NCBI GenBank assembly: GCA_900541205.1
Contig: UQIV01000029.1
Span: 1-30,684 of the forward strand
Direction of reading: 5' to 3'
Source: an uncultured Collinsella sp.
GTDB taxonomy: Bacteria > Actinomycetota > Coriobacteriia > Coriobacteriales > Coriobacteriaceae
DNA: 30,684 nucleotides
Shown here: piece after piece, positions 20,786 through 29,847 of the stretch
How the letters are laid out: every line of letters begins with the position of its first letter
Position numbering within the stretch: the first letter of the stretch is position 1
The notes under the pieces: model-generated
Database searches by the model: none
What the model was told of the DNA's origin: nothing
What the model saw: the letters and a program-made list of their open reading frames with translations, nothing else
Made by a program: the position numbers and the translations under genes

Positions 20786-22939
20786 ATGACCGAAGATATC
20801 CCCCTTGAAATCACTTCGAGTGACATGGCCAATCTGCCCATATTCATCGCCGTCCTTATCGTGGCCGCCGTCGTCGTGCGCGTGTATTTTTCAATCAAAC
20901 ACAACGAAAAACCGCCCATTGCCCGCGTCTTTTGGTGCGCGACGCTCCTCATCCCGCTCGGCATGGTAGCTGCATGGATTACGAATCAATTGCTCGTAAA
21001 TGAGGACAGTTCCCTATGGGTCCTTTCTTATTCGGCGCTCGGTGCTGCCGCCGTCATACTTCTTGTCGAGCCCTTGGTTTCGGGACTTATCGACCAAACC
21101 GATCTTGCGACGGGAACGGTTGCCTGTATTTGCCGTGACATCCTTGTCGTCGCCGCTGTTTCAGCGCTCTCGTTCGTTTCACTCGAAATTGCCTGCAACG
21201 AAACGTTCTATCGCATTCCCGCCAACTCATTCGGGTTTTCCGTCGGGCTGCTCGCGACGGTTCTGCTCTCCCTTTATTTACTGGGACAGCGTCATGGAGG
21301 CGTCATGGTCCTCGTGCCCGTCGTCTGTTGCATCCTTGGCATTGCCGAGCACTTCGTCATAACGTTTAAAGGCGAAGCCATCCTGCCAAGCGATATCTTG
21401 GCCCTTGGCACCGCAATGGAAGTGAGCGAAGGATACGAGTTTACCTTTACCGCCGGAATCGTAACCTCACTCGCCCTGTTGGAGATTTCCCTGGGGCTTC
21501 TTTCGCTTATCCGACCGCGAAAGCTCCGTACACCCACCCATGTCTTCCCCGCAATCGCCGCTAACCTCTGCGCTTTTCTGCTAGTGACCGTTGTGGGGCT
21601 CTCGGGCTTTTCCAACATCGACTTGGAGCAGGCGCTGGATTTTGGATTTGACCGTTGGCAGCCCATCACCACGTATGCGTCTCAGGGTTTTATCACTTCG
21701 TTCACCGAAATGGTCAACGAGTTGCCCATTGAGAAGCCCGAAGGCTATACGCCCGATGAGGCGCAGAGCATTGAGCAGGAGCTCGCCGCCGCCTACGACA
21801 GCACGTACGGCTCGAGCGAGCAGCGCGCGGCGGCCGTTGCCCAGTTCAATGAAATCAAGCCGACGATTGTTGCCGTCATGAACGAGAGTTTTAGCGACCT
21901 TTCGTGCTTTGAGCAGCTCCAGGCGGCCGGGTACACCGGCCCCGCATTCTACACCTCGCTTCCCGACACACTTGTTCGCGGCACTATACTCGCTTCGGTC
22001 GCCGGTGGCGGAACGGCGAACTCCGAATTCGAATTTTTGACCGGAGCGACAACGGCCTTTGTCGGATTAGGCAAAATCCCCTATCAGCTGTATCAGATGA
22101 ATGGTGTCAACAGCCTGGCAAAGGACCTTAAAGAGCTTGGGTATACCACTACCGCTATGCACCCGCAAAACCCCGTCAACTACCATCGAGATAAAATCTA
22201 TCAGCAGCTGGGCTTTAGAGACTTTCTTTCAATCGGCGATTTCGAAGGTGCGCCCTATTACCATGCCGGCGTATGCGACTACGCCACCTACGACAAGATA
22301 CTCGACCTGCTCAGAACCGACGAAGCCCCGCAGTTCATCTTTGACGTCACGATGCAAAATCACGGCGGCTACGACTATGGCACCGTTCCCGCCGAAGAGC
22401 TGACAAACTATTGGGTCGAGGGAGCCAGCGAGGGCGCCAATAGCGCGCTCAATACCTATCTCACCTGCATCAACGCATCCGACCGGGACCTCGAGTACTT
22501 TATCAACGAGCTCCGCAATATCGGCAGACCGGTTGTTCTTGTCTTTTTTGGCGACCATCAGCCGAGCGCCGCAACGACTCTCAACGACGAGCTGTACCCT
22601 CAGGAAGATACGGCAAGCCACGCTTTCCGTATCTATCAGTCGACCTATTTCGTCTGGGCTAACTATGAAATCGCCGGCAATACCGAGCTCAACGTCTACG
22701 ACACCGTCGGCGCAAACGAGATTGCAGCCATTACCCTTAATAAAATCGGCGCCCCGCTCACCGACTATCAAAAGGCCCTGCTTGCAACAAGGTCAGATGT
22801 GCCCACCATCAATGTTGCCGGCTATCTTGGTGCCGACGGGCTGCGCTACGACTTGGAATCTGAAGACAGCCCATACGCCTCGACGATCGACAAGCTGCAG
22901 CGCATGCAATACCTCGAGTTCGCCAGCAAAGTTCAGTAA
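20786..22939 (+). CDS. LTA synthase-like membrane phosphoglycerol transferase (sulfatase fold)
   Basis: The 717-residue product has an N-terminal membrane half with about seven hydrophobic segments (18-275) and a sulfatase/alkaline-phosphatase-fold extracellular domain (about 355-640). Catalytic features match LtaS-type enzymes: MNESFSD with metal ligand Glu367, GGGTANSEFEFLTG with the nucleophile candidate Thr410, QNHGGY with His526, and FGDHQPS with Asp590/His591. Such enzymes transfer glycerol-phosphate or related groups to cell-surface polymers. The exact product cannot be told from sequence; it might decorate a glycolipid or lipoteichoic-type polymer. The ATG has AGAGGA upstream. It is divergent from uvrA and followed by a weak 7-bp inverted repeat at 22954-22988. 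Confidence 0.88.
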   Translation: MTEDIPLEITSSDMANLPIFIAVLIVAAVVVRVYFSIKHNEKPPIARVFWCATLLIPLGMVAAWITNQLLVNEDSSLWVLSYSALGAAAVILLVEPLVSGLIDQTDLATGTVACICRDILVVAAVSALSFVSLEIACNETFYRIPANSFGFSVGLLATVLLSLYLLGQRHGGVMVLVPVVCCILGIAEHFVITFKGEAILPSDILALGTAMEVSEGYEFTFTAGIVTSLALLEISLGLLSLIRPRKLRTPTHVFPAIAANLCAFLLVTVVGLSGFSNIDLEQALDFGFDRWQPITTYASQGFITSFTEMVNELPIEKPEGYTPDEAQSIEQELAAAYDSTYGSSEQRAAAVAQFNEIKPTIVAVMNESFSDLSCFEQLQAAGYTGPAFYTSLPDTLVRGTILASVAGGGTANSEFEFLTGATTAFVGLGKIPYQLYQMNGVNSLAKDLKELGYTTTAMHPQNPVNYHRDKIYQQLGFRDFLSIGDFEGAPYYHAGVCDYATYDKILDLLRTDEAPQFIFDVTMQNHGGYDYGTVPAEELTNYWVEGASEGANSALNTYLTCINASDRDLEYFINELRNIGRPVVLVFFGDHQPSAATTLNDELYPQEDTASHAFRIYQSTYFVWANYEIAGNTELNVYDTVGANEIAAITLNKIGAPLTDYQKALLATRSDVPTINVAGYLGADGLRYDLESEDSPYASTIDKLQRMQYLEFASKVQ

Positions 22940-22953
22940 GCCCGCCCATTCGC

Positions 22954-22988
22954 TTGGGCCCATCGTATTGCAAGCACGCTCGGCCCAA
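22954..22988 (+). terminator. Weak inverted repeat after the LTA synthase-like gene
   Basis: TTGGGCC (22954-22960) and GGCCCAA (22982-22988) are exact complements with a 21-base loop. There is no T-run, so this is only a weak terminator candidate. Confidence 0.25.
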
Positions 22989-22999
22989 ATGCATCGCAA

Positions 23000-23029
23000 A
23001 TGACTCCCGCTCGCAAACGAGGGTACAAT
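23000..23029 (+). promoter_or_regulatory. Candidate promoter of mrp
   Basis: ATGACT (23000-23005) and TACAAT (23024-23029) are spaced by 18 bases, about 56 bases upstream of the mrp start. A GC-rich inverted repeat (GGGG and CCCC blocks, 23049-23062) lies in the predicted leader. Confidence 0.5.
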
Positions 23030-23084
23030 GACGCTCGTGTCACATCGCGGGGCCCCGGCCCCAACATATACAAAGGAGTCATAC

Positions 23085-23915
23085 ATGGGTTGCGAGCACG
23101 CACAGGCCGCCGGCGGACAAACGTCGCCGTCGCAATTTGAGGAGAATACGCTGTCCGAGGTCAAGCGCGTCATTGCCGTGCTTTCCGGCAAGGGCGGCGT
23201 CGGCAAGTCGTTTGTCACCGGCGCCATCGCCACCGAGCTTGCCCGTCGCGGCCACAAGGTCGGCGTCCTCGATGCCGACATCACCGGTCCCTCTATCCCC
23301 AAGATGTTCGGTATGAGCGGACGCCACGTCCATGCCCTTGGCAACCTTATGCTGCCCGAAATCTCCGAGCACGGTGTCAAGGTCATGAGCTCCAACCTGC
23401 TGCTCCAAAACGAGACCGACCCCGTCCTTTGGCGCGGTCCGGTCATCGCAGGCGCCATTAGGCAGTTCTGGAGCGAGACCTCGTGGGGCCCCATCGACTA
23501 CCTGCTGGTCGACATGCCTCCGGGAACAGGCGACGTCGCGCTCACCGTCTTCCAGTCGCTGCCCGTCGATGGCATCGTCATCGTCACGAGCCCGCAGGAT
23601 CTGGTCTCGATGATCGTCGCCAAGGCGGTCAACATGGCCGAGAAGATGAACGTCCCCATTCTGGGCATTGTCGAGAACATGAGCTATATTGAGTGCCCCG
23701 ACTGCGGCAAGAAGATCGAGGTCTTTGGCAAGAGCAAGCTCCCCGAGGTCGCAGAGCGCTATAACCTCGACATCTTGGGCCAGCTTCCCATTAATCCGGC
23801 ACTCGCCGAGGCCTGCGATAAGGGCGAGGTCGAGACCGCGCTGCCCGATGGCATGTTGCCCAAGGCAGTCTCTGCCGTCGAGGCTATTACCCCACACGAG
23901 ACCGACGAGGCCTAA
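23085..23915 (+). CDS. mrp: Mrp/ApbC-type Fe-S cluster carrier ATPase
   Basis: This 276-residue MinD/Mrp-family P-loop ATPase carries the deviant Walker A GKGGVGKS (35-42), the switch sequence DADITGPSIPKMFG, and DMPPGTGD (143-150). The conserved CPDC pair (Cys204, Cys207) is where ApbC/Nbp35 dimers hold a bridging Fe-S cluster. The family delivers Fe-S clusters to target proteins in the cytoplasm. The ATG at 23085 has AAAGGAG six bases upstream; an open extension to 23028 overlaps the -10 box and is rejected. The next gene, a flavoprotein, begins right after its stop, so the two are co-transcribed and probably translationally coupled. Confidence 0.95.
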   Translation: MGCEHAQAAGGQTSPSQFEENTLSEVKRVIAVLSGKGGVGKSFVTGAIATELARRGHKVGVLDADITGPSIPKMFGMSGRHVHALGNLMLPEISEHGVKVMSSNLLLQNETDPVLWRGPVIAGAIRQFWSETSWGPIDYLLVDMPPGTGDVALTVFQSLPVDGIVIVTSPQDLVSMIVAKAVNMAEKMNVPILGIVENMSYIECPDCGKKIEVFGKSKLPEVAERYNLDILGQLPINPALAEACDKGEVETALPDGMLPKAVSAVEAITPHETDEA

Positions 23916-25187
23916 GTGAACACGAGCGCCTTCTATGACGTCCTGGTAATCGGCGGCGGGGCTTCAGGCCTCGCCGCCGCCATTACGGCCGCACGTGCTG
24001 GCAAAAGCGTCTGTATCGTTGAGCGCGATGTCGCCTGCGGCCTTAAGCTCCTTGCGACCGGTAACGGCCGCTGCAACCTCTCCAACGAATCGATTGATTC
24101 TCAGCGGTATAACCACCCCGCATTCGTCGAATCCGTCATGGGCCCCCAACCCGAACAAGAGCTTATGGGTTTCTTCTCCTCGCTGGGCATTATGACAACC
24201 TCCGAGGAAGGCCGGCTGTACCCGCGCTCCCTTCGCGCCGAATCGGTGCGCGACGCGCTTCTCAACGTTTGCGACCGCCTAGGTATCACCTTAATCTGCG
24301 GAGCCAACGTTGCCTCGGCGCACAAAGCTTCCGAAGGCTGGGCACTCCAAATAGACCGTCCAGCGCGGGCTCTCAAGGCAAAAAAGCACGACGACCGAAA
24401 ATCTGAGCTCCGCTCGCTTCGGAAGGCACTCGCCGATGTTTCTCGCAAGAACGAGGCCCTGCAGGCACATGCCGTAATTATCGCCACGGGCGGCAACCCC
24501 ACCGGTATCGCCGATACGTTTAGTCTCCCCCTCACTTCGCTGCGCCCCATCCTCTGCCCCGTATCGGCAACGGTCGTTGGCGATCGGGCGGCACTCAAGA
24601 CGTTGGATGGTCTGCGCGTCCGTGCCCGCTTGACGCTCACCCGCAATCATAATGAGCTCTGGCACGAAGACGGTGAAGTCCTGTTTCGAACCTTCGGTAT
24701 CTCGGGCGTCGCTGTCTTCAACCTCTCCCGTCGTATCCAGCACGGCGATACGATTCTGCTCGACGTTTTCCCCGACCTCTCCAAAGACGAGCTGCTCGAT
24801 ATGCTCAACCGGCGCGTTGAGCTGCTCGGCGGCTTTTCGCCCCGCGATCCCCGTTGGCTCGACGGCATGCTCGCCCCGCAACTCTCCCGCGTCGTCTGCA
24901 CGGCGTTCGAGCAGTGCCATCCAGGCTCCAACGATGTCATCCACCTGGTCTCGATCCTCAAGCACTTTAAGTTGCTCGTCGAGGGAACAGCCGAGGAGCG
25001 CTCGGCGCAGGTCACGCGTGGTGGCGTATCTGTCGAGAGCATCTCAACACCCAGTCTACGCGCGCGCAGCGCTGTCGACGCCCCGCTTTACGTCTGCGGC
25101 GAAGCGCTCGACATCGACGCCGATTGCGGAGGCTTTAACCTTGCGTGGGCATGGCTCTCGGGCATTCGCGCTGCAAGCAGCCTGTAA
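23916..25187 (+). CDS. HI0933/BaiN-family FAD-dependent flavoprotein
   Basis: The 423-residue product has an N-terminal Rossmann FAD site, VLVIGGGASGLAAAITAARAG (only the core GGGASG is invariant), then the family signature LLATGNGRCNLSN. The second dinucleotide strand is AVIIATGGNPTG, and near the C terminus come the sequences PLYVCGEALDIDADCGGFNLAWAW-type and SGIRAA, which close the FAD site. It belongs to the HI0933/YhiN family, sometimes named aminoacetone oxidase or BaiN. BaiN was proposed in bile acid dehydroxylation, but most homologues have no proven substrate and no bai genes are near. The start is a GTG directly after the mrp stop. Function is unknown beyond flavin-dependent redox chemistry. 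Confidence 0.88.
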   Translation: MNTSAFYDVLVIGGGASGLAAAITAARAGKSVCIVERDVACGLKLLATGNGRCNLSNESIDSQRYNHPAFVESVMGPQPEQELMGFFSSLGIMTTSEEGRLYPRSLRAESVRDALLNVCDRLGITLICGANVASAHKASEGWALQIDRPARALKAKKHDDRKSELRSLRKALADVSRKNEALQAHAVIIATGGNPTGIADTFSLPLTSLRPILCPVSATVVGDRAALKTLDGLRVRARLTLTRNHNELWHEDGEVLFRTFGISGVAVFNLSRRIQHGDTILLDVFPDLSKDELLDMLNRRVELLGGFSPRDPRWLDGMLAPQLSRVVCTAFEQCHPGSNDVIHLVSILKHFKLLVEGTAEERSAQVTRGGVSVESISTPSLRARSAVDAPLYVCGEALDIDADCGGFNLAWAWLSGIRAASSL

Positions 25188-25197
25188 CCGCGCAGTC

Positions 25198-25203
25198 TAT
25201 AAT
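25198..25203 (+). promoter_or_regulatory. Possible -10 box upstream of the second flavoprotein gene
   Basis: A perfect TATAAT sits just after the preceding stop codon. No good -35 is seen at 16-18 bases. If used, the hairpin at 25218-25241 would fall in the 5' leader of the next gene. Confidence 0.3.
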
Positions 25204-25217
25204 CAAAAACGCATTCG

Positions 25218-25241
25218 GGCCGTCTGGGATACCGGACGGCC
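25218..25241 (+). terminator. Intrinsic terminator after the mrp operon
   Basis: GGCCGTCTGG and CCGGACGGCC form a 10-bp stem (one T-G pair) closed by a GATA tetraloop, followed by TCTTTCTT. It fits a terminator for mrp and the flavoprotein gene. It stands 16 bases before the RBS of the next gene. Confidence 0.7.
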
Positions 25242-25267
25242 TCTTTCTTGCCTCTAAGGAGACCTCG

Positions 25268-26908
25268 ATGATCGAAATCACCCAAGTCAACGCGTCGCTC
25301 GATGAAGCCAGCGATGAAAATGCCTGCCTCATTGTCGGCAAGCGAGTCGCCAAGCGCGTCCTACGTTGCAAGGACTCCGAGATCAAGTCCATCGTGCTCC
25401 ATCGCAAGTCAATCGATGCTCGCAAAAAACGAGACGTCCATTTTATCCTGAGCTTTCGTGTTGAGCTGACCAGTCCCCACCTCGAGCGAGAAGCGGTCGA
25501 CAGCGTTTCCGAGCGTGACCGCTCGCGCGTACGCGCGATAGAAGACGATGGGTCTTCATTCCCCACCCCCGTCTCCGACGCACCTCAAGAACGCCCTGTC
25601 GTTGTCGGCGCCGGATGCGCTGGCCTTTTCGCTGCGCTAACGCTCGCCGAAGCAGGTCTTAAGCCCTTGCTCATCGAGCGCGGCGACCCGGCATTTCGCC
25701 GCTCGCATGCGATCGACCTCTTTCTAAAGGAGCGCATCCTCGACCCCGAGAGCAATATCCAGTTTGGCCTGGGCGGCGCGGGGACCTTCTCGGACGGCAA
25801 GCTCAATACGGGAACAAAAAATCCCGCCCATCGCCTTATCCTCGAAACCTTCGTCGAGGCGGGCGCGCCCCGCGATATTCTGTGGGATGCCAAGCCGCAC
25901 ATTGGCTCCGACATCCTTCCCACGGTTGTCACCGCTATATCCCAGCGCATCGAGCAGCTCGGAGGTGTCGTCCGTTATCGAACAAAGCTCGTCGACATTC
26001 ACATCGACGCGTCTGGCGCCATTACCGGTATTGATGTCCAATCGTCCCAAGACGCCGCTTGCGAGCCAATCGAGACAAAGCACCTCATCCTCGCCTGCGG
26101 GCATTCTGCTCGCGATATTTTTGAGCTCCTTAAGGACCACAACGTGGCCCTCGCACAAAAGACCTTTGCCATGGGCGTTCGCATCGAGCATCCGCAACGC
26201 GACATCGACCGAGCCCAATATGGAGCCTCGGCGGGACATCCTGCCCTCGGAGCAGCCCCCTACAAGCTCGTCGCCCATCTTCCCAACGGCCGCAGCGTGT
26301 TCTCGTTTTGCATGTGCCCCGGCGGGCAGGTTGTCGCCGCCTCTTCCGAGCAGGGCCACCTATGCGTCAACGGCGCCAGCCTCAATGCCCGAGACGGACG
26401 CAACGCAAACGCCGCCCTGCTCGTTAACGTCACGCCTGAGGACCTTCCCAACGATGACCCGCTCGCCGGCATCGATCTCCAGCGCGCCTGCGAGGCGGCC
26501 GCCTATCGCCTAGGCGGTTCCAACTGGAACGCACCGGCACAGCTCGTCGGAGATTTCCTCGCAGGACGCGCCAGCAAGGCGCCCGGAAAGGTAAAGCCCA
26601 CCTATCCGCTCGGTGTGACCTGGACGGCAATTGACGAAGCCCTGCCGCAGCATATCGTCGAGTCGCTCCGCCTGGGACTTCCCCTACTCGGAAAAAAGCT
26701 ACGAGGCTACGACCGCCCCGATGCCGTTCTTACCGGCGTGGAGACTCGTTCAAGCTCACCGGTTACCGTCACCCGAGACCGAACGTGCCATGCCGTGTCG
26801 ACCCCGGGCCTCTACCCTTGCGGTGAGGGAGCTGGATATGCCGGCGGCATCATGAGCGCGGCCACCGACGGCATTCGTTGTGCCGAAGCCCTGATCGCAG
26901 ACCTCTAG
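25268..26908 (+). CDS. FAD-dependent dehydrogenase, COG2509 type
   Basis: With an ATG at 25268, which has AAGGAG six bases upstream, the protein has 546 residues. Residues 1-110 form a small N-terminal domain typical of this family (LIVGKRVAKRVLRCKDSEIK, basic). The FAD site follows as VVVGAGCAGLFAALTLAEAG (about 111-130). Family motifs include FGLGGAGTFSDGKL, MGVRIEHPQ, FCMCPGGQVV and, at the C terminus, YPCGEGAGYAGGIMSAATDG, which completes the flavin site. Such proteins are widespread and uncharacterised; redox activity is inferred, the substrate is unknown. It is separated from the upstream operon by a terminator and ends at a two-way terminator shared with uvrB. Confidence 0.85.
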   Translation: MIEITQVNASLDEASDENACLIVGKRVAKRVLRCKDSEIKSIVLHRKSIDARKKRDVHFILSFRVELTSPHLEREAVDSVSERDRSRVRAIEDDGSSFPTPVSDAPQERPVVVGAGCAGLFAALTLAEAGLKPLLIERGDPAFRRSHAIDLFLKERILDPESNIQFGLGGAGTFSDGKLNTGTKNPAHRLILETFVEAGAPRDILWDAKPHIGSDILPTVVTAISQRIEQLGGVVRYRTKLVDIHIDASGAITGIDVQSSQDAACEPIETKHLILACGHSARDIFELLKDHNVALAQKTFAMGVRIEHPQRDIDRAQYGASAGHPALGAAPYKLVAHLPNGRSVFSFCMCPGGQVVAASSEQGHLCVNGASLNARDGRNANAALLVNVTPEDLPNDDPLAGIDLQRACEAAAYRLGGSNWNAPAQLVGDFLAGRASKAPGKVKPTYPLGVTWTAIDEALPQHIVESLRLGLPLLGKKLRGYDRPDAVLTGVETRSSSPVTVTRDRTCHAVSTPGLYPCGEGAGYAGGIMSAATDGIRCAEALIADL

Positions 26909-26934
26909 CGCACGAATTCCAGCACGCAAAAGAC

Positions 26935-26970
26935 ACAGGCCCCGAGCTCCACAGGGAACTCGGGGCCTGT
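26935..26970. terminator. Bidirectional terminator between convergent genes
   Basis: ACAGGCCCCGAG (26935-26946) and CTCGGGGCCTGT (26959-26970) form a perfect 12-bp stem. It is followed by TCGCTATTTCTT on the plus strand and GTCTTTTG on the minus strand. It separates the FAD dehydrogenase gene from uvrB. Confidence 0.8.
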
Positions 26971-26973
26971 TCG

Positions 26974-29214
26974 CTATTTCTTAAACCGTGCACCCTGGCG
27001 TTTTCTGCCCGATGCGAACGTGGAACCCTTGCGAGCCTGCGAACGTAAGCGCTCGATCGTCTCGTCCTCAGACGCACCCTCGAGCATCGCCCGAATCTGA
27101 ACGACGGCATCGCGCAGGCGCGCCGCCTCCTCAAAGTCCATGGCGGCAGAAGCGTTGCGCATATCCTCTTCCATGGTTTCGACGATTCGCACAAGCTCGT
27201 CATGCGGCAGTTCTTCCAACTGCTCCGCAAGTGTCTGCTCGGGTGCCACCGTTTCCGGCACGCCTCCCTCGCCCGACTCATCGGGCGTATAGAATGCGCC
27301 ATGGCCAAGGGAGTCGCCCTTCGAGCGCCCCTTGGAACCCACGGTTTTTTCGGCTTCGGCAATAAAACTTGAGATGTCGTTGATGGCTTTGCGCACCGTC
27401 TTGGGCACAATGCCATGCTCTTCGTTATATGCCATCTGAATCTCGCGGCGGCGCCGCGTCTCCTCGATGGCCTCTTTCATCGAATCGGTCACAACGTCCG
27501 CATACATGATGACTTCGCCATCGGCGTTACGGGCCGCGCGGCCAATCGTCTGAATCAGCGAACGGCGGTTGCGCAAGAAGCCTTCCTTATCGGCATCGAG
27601 AATTGCCACCAGTGAGACCTCGGGAAGATCCAAGCCCTCGCGAAGCAGGTTGATGCCAACGAGAACATCGATCTTGCCCTCGCGCAGCGTTCGCAGGATC
27701 TCGACACGGTCCATTGTCGCCGTATCAGAATGCATGTAATTGACCTTAATGCCCGCATCAAGCAGATGGTCGGTCAGGTCCTCGGCCATGCGCTTGGTCA
27801 ACGTGGTCACCAGCACGCGCTCCTTGCGGGCAACGCGCTCGCGAATCTCGTCCTCAAGATCGTCAATCTGACCGCGAACCGGACGCACATCGATCTTGGG
27901 ATCGAGCAGACCGGTCGGACGAATAATCTGCTCAACGTCGTTCTGGCTAACCCGCAGCTCGTAATCGCCCGGCGTGGCCGAAACATAGATAAACTGGGGT
28001 ATCCTTGCCTCAAACTCATCGAAACGAAGCGGGCGGTTATCGAGCGCCGAGGGCAGGCGAAAACCGTGTTCCACCAGCGTCACCTTACGCGAGCGATCAC
28101 CTTCGTGCATGCCGCGAATCTGCGGCACCGTCACATGGCTCTCATCGATGATACAGAGCATATCCTTGGGAAAGTAATCGATTAGGGTAAACGGCGGCTC
28201 ACCCGGCTTGCGACCGTCCAGATGACGCGAGTAGTTCTCGATGCCGTTGCAAAAGCCCATCGTCTCGAGCATCTCAAGATCATAATCGGTGCGCTGCTGC
28301 AGACGCTGCGCCTCGAGCAACTTGTCGGTCGCCTTGAGCTCCGCCACGCGCTTCTCGCACTCTTCGCTGATCGATTTCAGAGCCGCCTTGACCTTCGGCT
28401 TCTCGGTCACGTAGTGTGATGCCGGCCATACGGGAATGGCCTCGTACTCACGAAGCATCTCGCCGGTGACCTCATCGATCTCGGCAATCAGCTCGACCTC
28501 GTCGCCAAAGAACTCAAACCGCAACGGATGCTCGGCATAAGGCGGATACACGTCGACAACATCGCCGCGCACGCGGAACGTGCCGCGTGCCAGGTCATAG
28601 TCATTGCGATCATATTGAATATCGATAAGTGCATGGATAAAGTCATCGCGCTCGAGCGGAACCTTCTTGTCGACGTTTGGAGCTAGGCCGGCATAGTCCT
28701 CTGGAGAGCCGATGCCATAGATACACGAGACTGATGCGACGACGATCACATCGCGTCGAGAGAGCAGTGACGCGGTCGCCTGATGGCGCAGCATCTCGAC
28801 CTCTTCGTTAATCGAGGAGTCTTTCTCGATATATGTATCGCTTTGCGGCACATACGCCTCGGGCTGATAGTAGTCGTAGTACGAGACGAAGTAGACCACA
28901 GCGTTATTGGGAAAGAACTCTTTGAGCTCGCTCGCAAGCTGAGCGGCGAGCGTTTTATTCGGAGCCATGACCAGCGTCGGCTTTCCCAGGGCCTCAATAG
29001 TCTTTGCCATCGTGAAGGTCTTGCCCGAACCAGTCACGCCCAGCAAAACCTGATAGCGGTCTCCGTCCCTCACGCCCTGCACAAGCGACTCAATGGCCTT
29101 AGGCTGGGAACCGGCAGGCTCATAGGGAGACACGACCTTAAACGGCACGTCAGAGCCTTCAACGCCAAAGCGCTTAAGTTCACCACCAACGCGTTCTACT
29201 TCAAATTCCGCCAT
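26974..29214 (-). CDS. uvrB: Excinuclease ABC subunit B (UvrB)
   Basis: UvrB is the helicase-like core of nucleotide excision repair that receives damaged DNA from UvrA and recruits UvrC. The 746-residue product has Walker A GVTGSGKT (59-66), the damage-inserting beta-hairpin region YYDYYQPEAYVPQSDTYIEK, the DEAH-like IIDESH, helicase motif ATPGDYEL, GINLLREGLDLPEV, and QTIGRAARN. A C-terminal UVR domain (DFEEAARLRDAV) binds UvrC. It exceeds the usual 660-700 residues through an acidic linker before the UVR domain and a basic tail (GRKRQGARFKK). The ATG has AGGAG five bases upstream. It lies 51 bp after the lytic transglycosylase gene and may share its transcript. No LexA-like box was found in that gap. 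Confidence 0.97.
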   Translation of the reverse strand: MAEFEVERVGGELKRFGVEGSDVPFKVVSPYEPAGSQPKAIESLVQGVRDGDRYQVLLGVTGSGKTFTMAKTIEALGKPTLVMAPNKTLAAQLASELKEFFPNNAVVYFVSYYDYYQPEAYVPQSDTYIEKDSSINEEVEMLRHQATASLLSRRDVIVVASVSCIYGIGSPEDYAGLAPNVDKKVPLERDDFIHALIDIQYDRNDYDLARGTFRVRGDVVDVYPPYAEHPLRFEFFGDEVELIAEIDEVTGEMLREYEAIPVWPASHYVTEKPKVKAALKSISEECEKRVAELKATDKLLEAQRLQQRTDYDLEMLETMGFCNGIENYSRHLDGRKPGEPPFTLIDYFPKDMLCIIDESHVTVPQIRGMHEGDRSRKVTLVEHGFRLPSALDNRPLRFDEFEARIPQFIYVSATPGDYELRVSQNDVEQIIRPTGLLDPKIDVRPVRGQIDDLEDEIRERVARKERVLVTTLTKRMAEDLTDHLLDAGIKVNYMHSDTATMDRVEILRTLREGKIDVLVGINLLREGLDLPEVSLVAILDADKEGFLRNRRSLIQTIGRAARNADGEVIMYADVVTDSMKEAIEETRRRREIQMAYNEEHGIVPKTVRKAINDISSFIAEAEKTVGSKGRSKGDSLGHGAFYTPDESGEGGVPETVAPEQTLAEQLEELPHDELVRIVETMEEDMRNASAAMDFEEAARLRDAVVQIRAMLEGASEDETIERLRSQARKGSTFASGRKRQGARFKK

Positions 29215-29265
29215 GGATACTCCTAACTCATATATCTGCAGTATACGCAGGCGGCAGGCATAGTC

Positions 29266-29847
29266 CTATACGAACCGATCGGGATAGAGGGTCTTGTAGC
29301 GAACCCAGGCATTATTGACACGAATCAGATACGCCTGCGTCTCGGGAAAGGTGATTGCATTATGAAGCGACGTACTCTGCTGCGCCCATCCGTCGACATT
29401 GCCCATGCCGGCGTTATAGGCGGCAATGGCACTGTCAGTCGACCCGTTAAAATACGCTAGAAGATACGAGAGATACGCACAGCCAAACTCGATATTCGTA
29501 GCCGGATCGTTAAGGTTGTCGGCCGAATACTCGCCACCGTCGACAAGGCCCTTGGCGATCATATCCTGGGCAGTCTCGGGCATCAGCTGCATCAATCCCT
29601 GAGCACCCTGATTCGACTCGGCCTCGGGATCCCAATTCGATTCAGACTTAATGACAGCGCACACCAGATACGGATCCAGATTATGCGAAATACTGGATTG
29701 CTTTACATACGCCTCGTAGTCAATCGGATACAGCGGCTTAAAGAAAGCGGCAGGAGCATACGAGTAAACGAATGAGATAAGGCCGAAGGCAAAAACGGCA
29801 GCCAGCGGTATAAGGCGATACCACGTAAGGAAACGTGTCTTAGGCAT
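29266..29847 (-). CDS. Membrane-anchored lytic murein transglycosylase (Slt/GH23 domain)
   Basis: The 193-residue product has one N-terminal membrane segment (11-33) without a lipobox, then an extracellular SLT domain. The catalytic glutamate is Glu69 in IKSESNWDP. Family motifs GAQGLMQLMPETA (81-93), NIEFGCAYLSYLL and AIAAYNAG follow in the expected order. Such enzymes cleave the MurNAc-GlcNAc bond of peptidoglycan with formation of 1,6-anhydro ends. It resembles the YjbJ/CwlQ size class. The start overlaps the end of coaE by 8 bp, so the two are translationally coupled. Family is secure; whether it acts in growth or in spore- or conjugation-like processes cannot be told. Confidence 0.92.
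   Translation of the reverse strand: MPKTRFLTWYRLIPLAAVFAFGLISFVYSYAPAAFFKPLYPIDYEAYVKQSSISHNLDPYLVCAVIKSESNWDPEAESNQGAQGLMQLMPETAQDMIAKGLVDGGEYSADNLNDPATNIEFGCAYLSYLLAYFNGSTDSAIAAYNAGMGNVDGWAQQSTSLHNAITFPETQAYLIRVNNAWVRYKTLYPDRFV

Noticed and set aside
23028..23084. N-terminal extension of Mrp
   Set aside because: The extension overlaps a good -10 box and a GC-rich inverted repeat, and the ATG at 23085 has a strong RBS.
23916..25187. Bile acid reductase (BaiN) function for the HI0933-family protein
   Set aside because: The family is broad, its substrates are mostly unproven and no bile acid genes are nearby, so only the family name is given.
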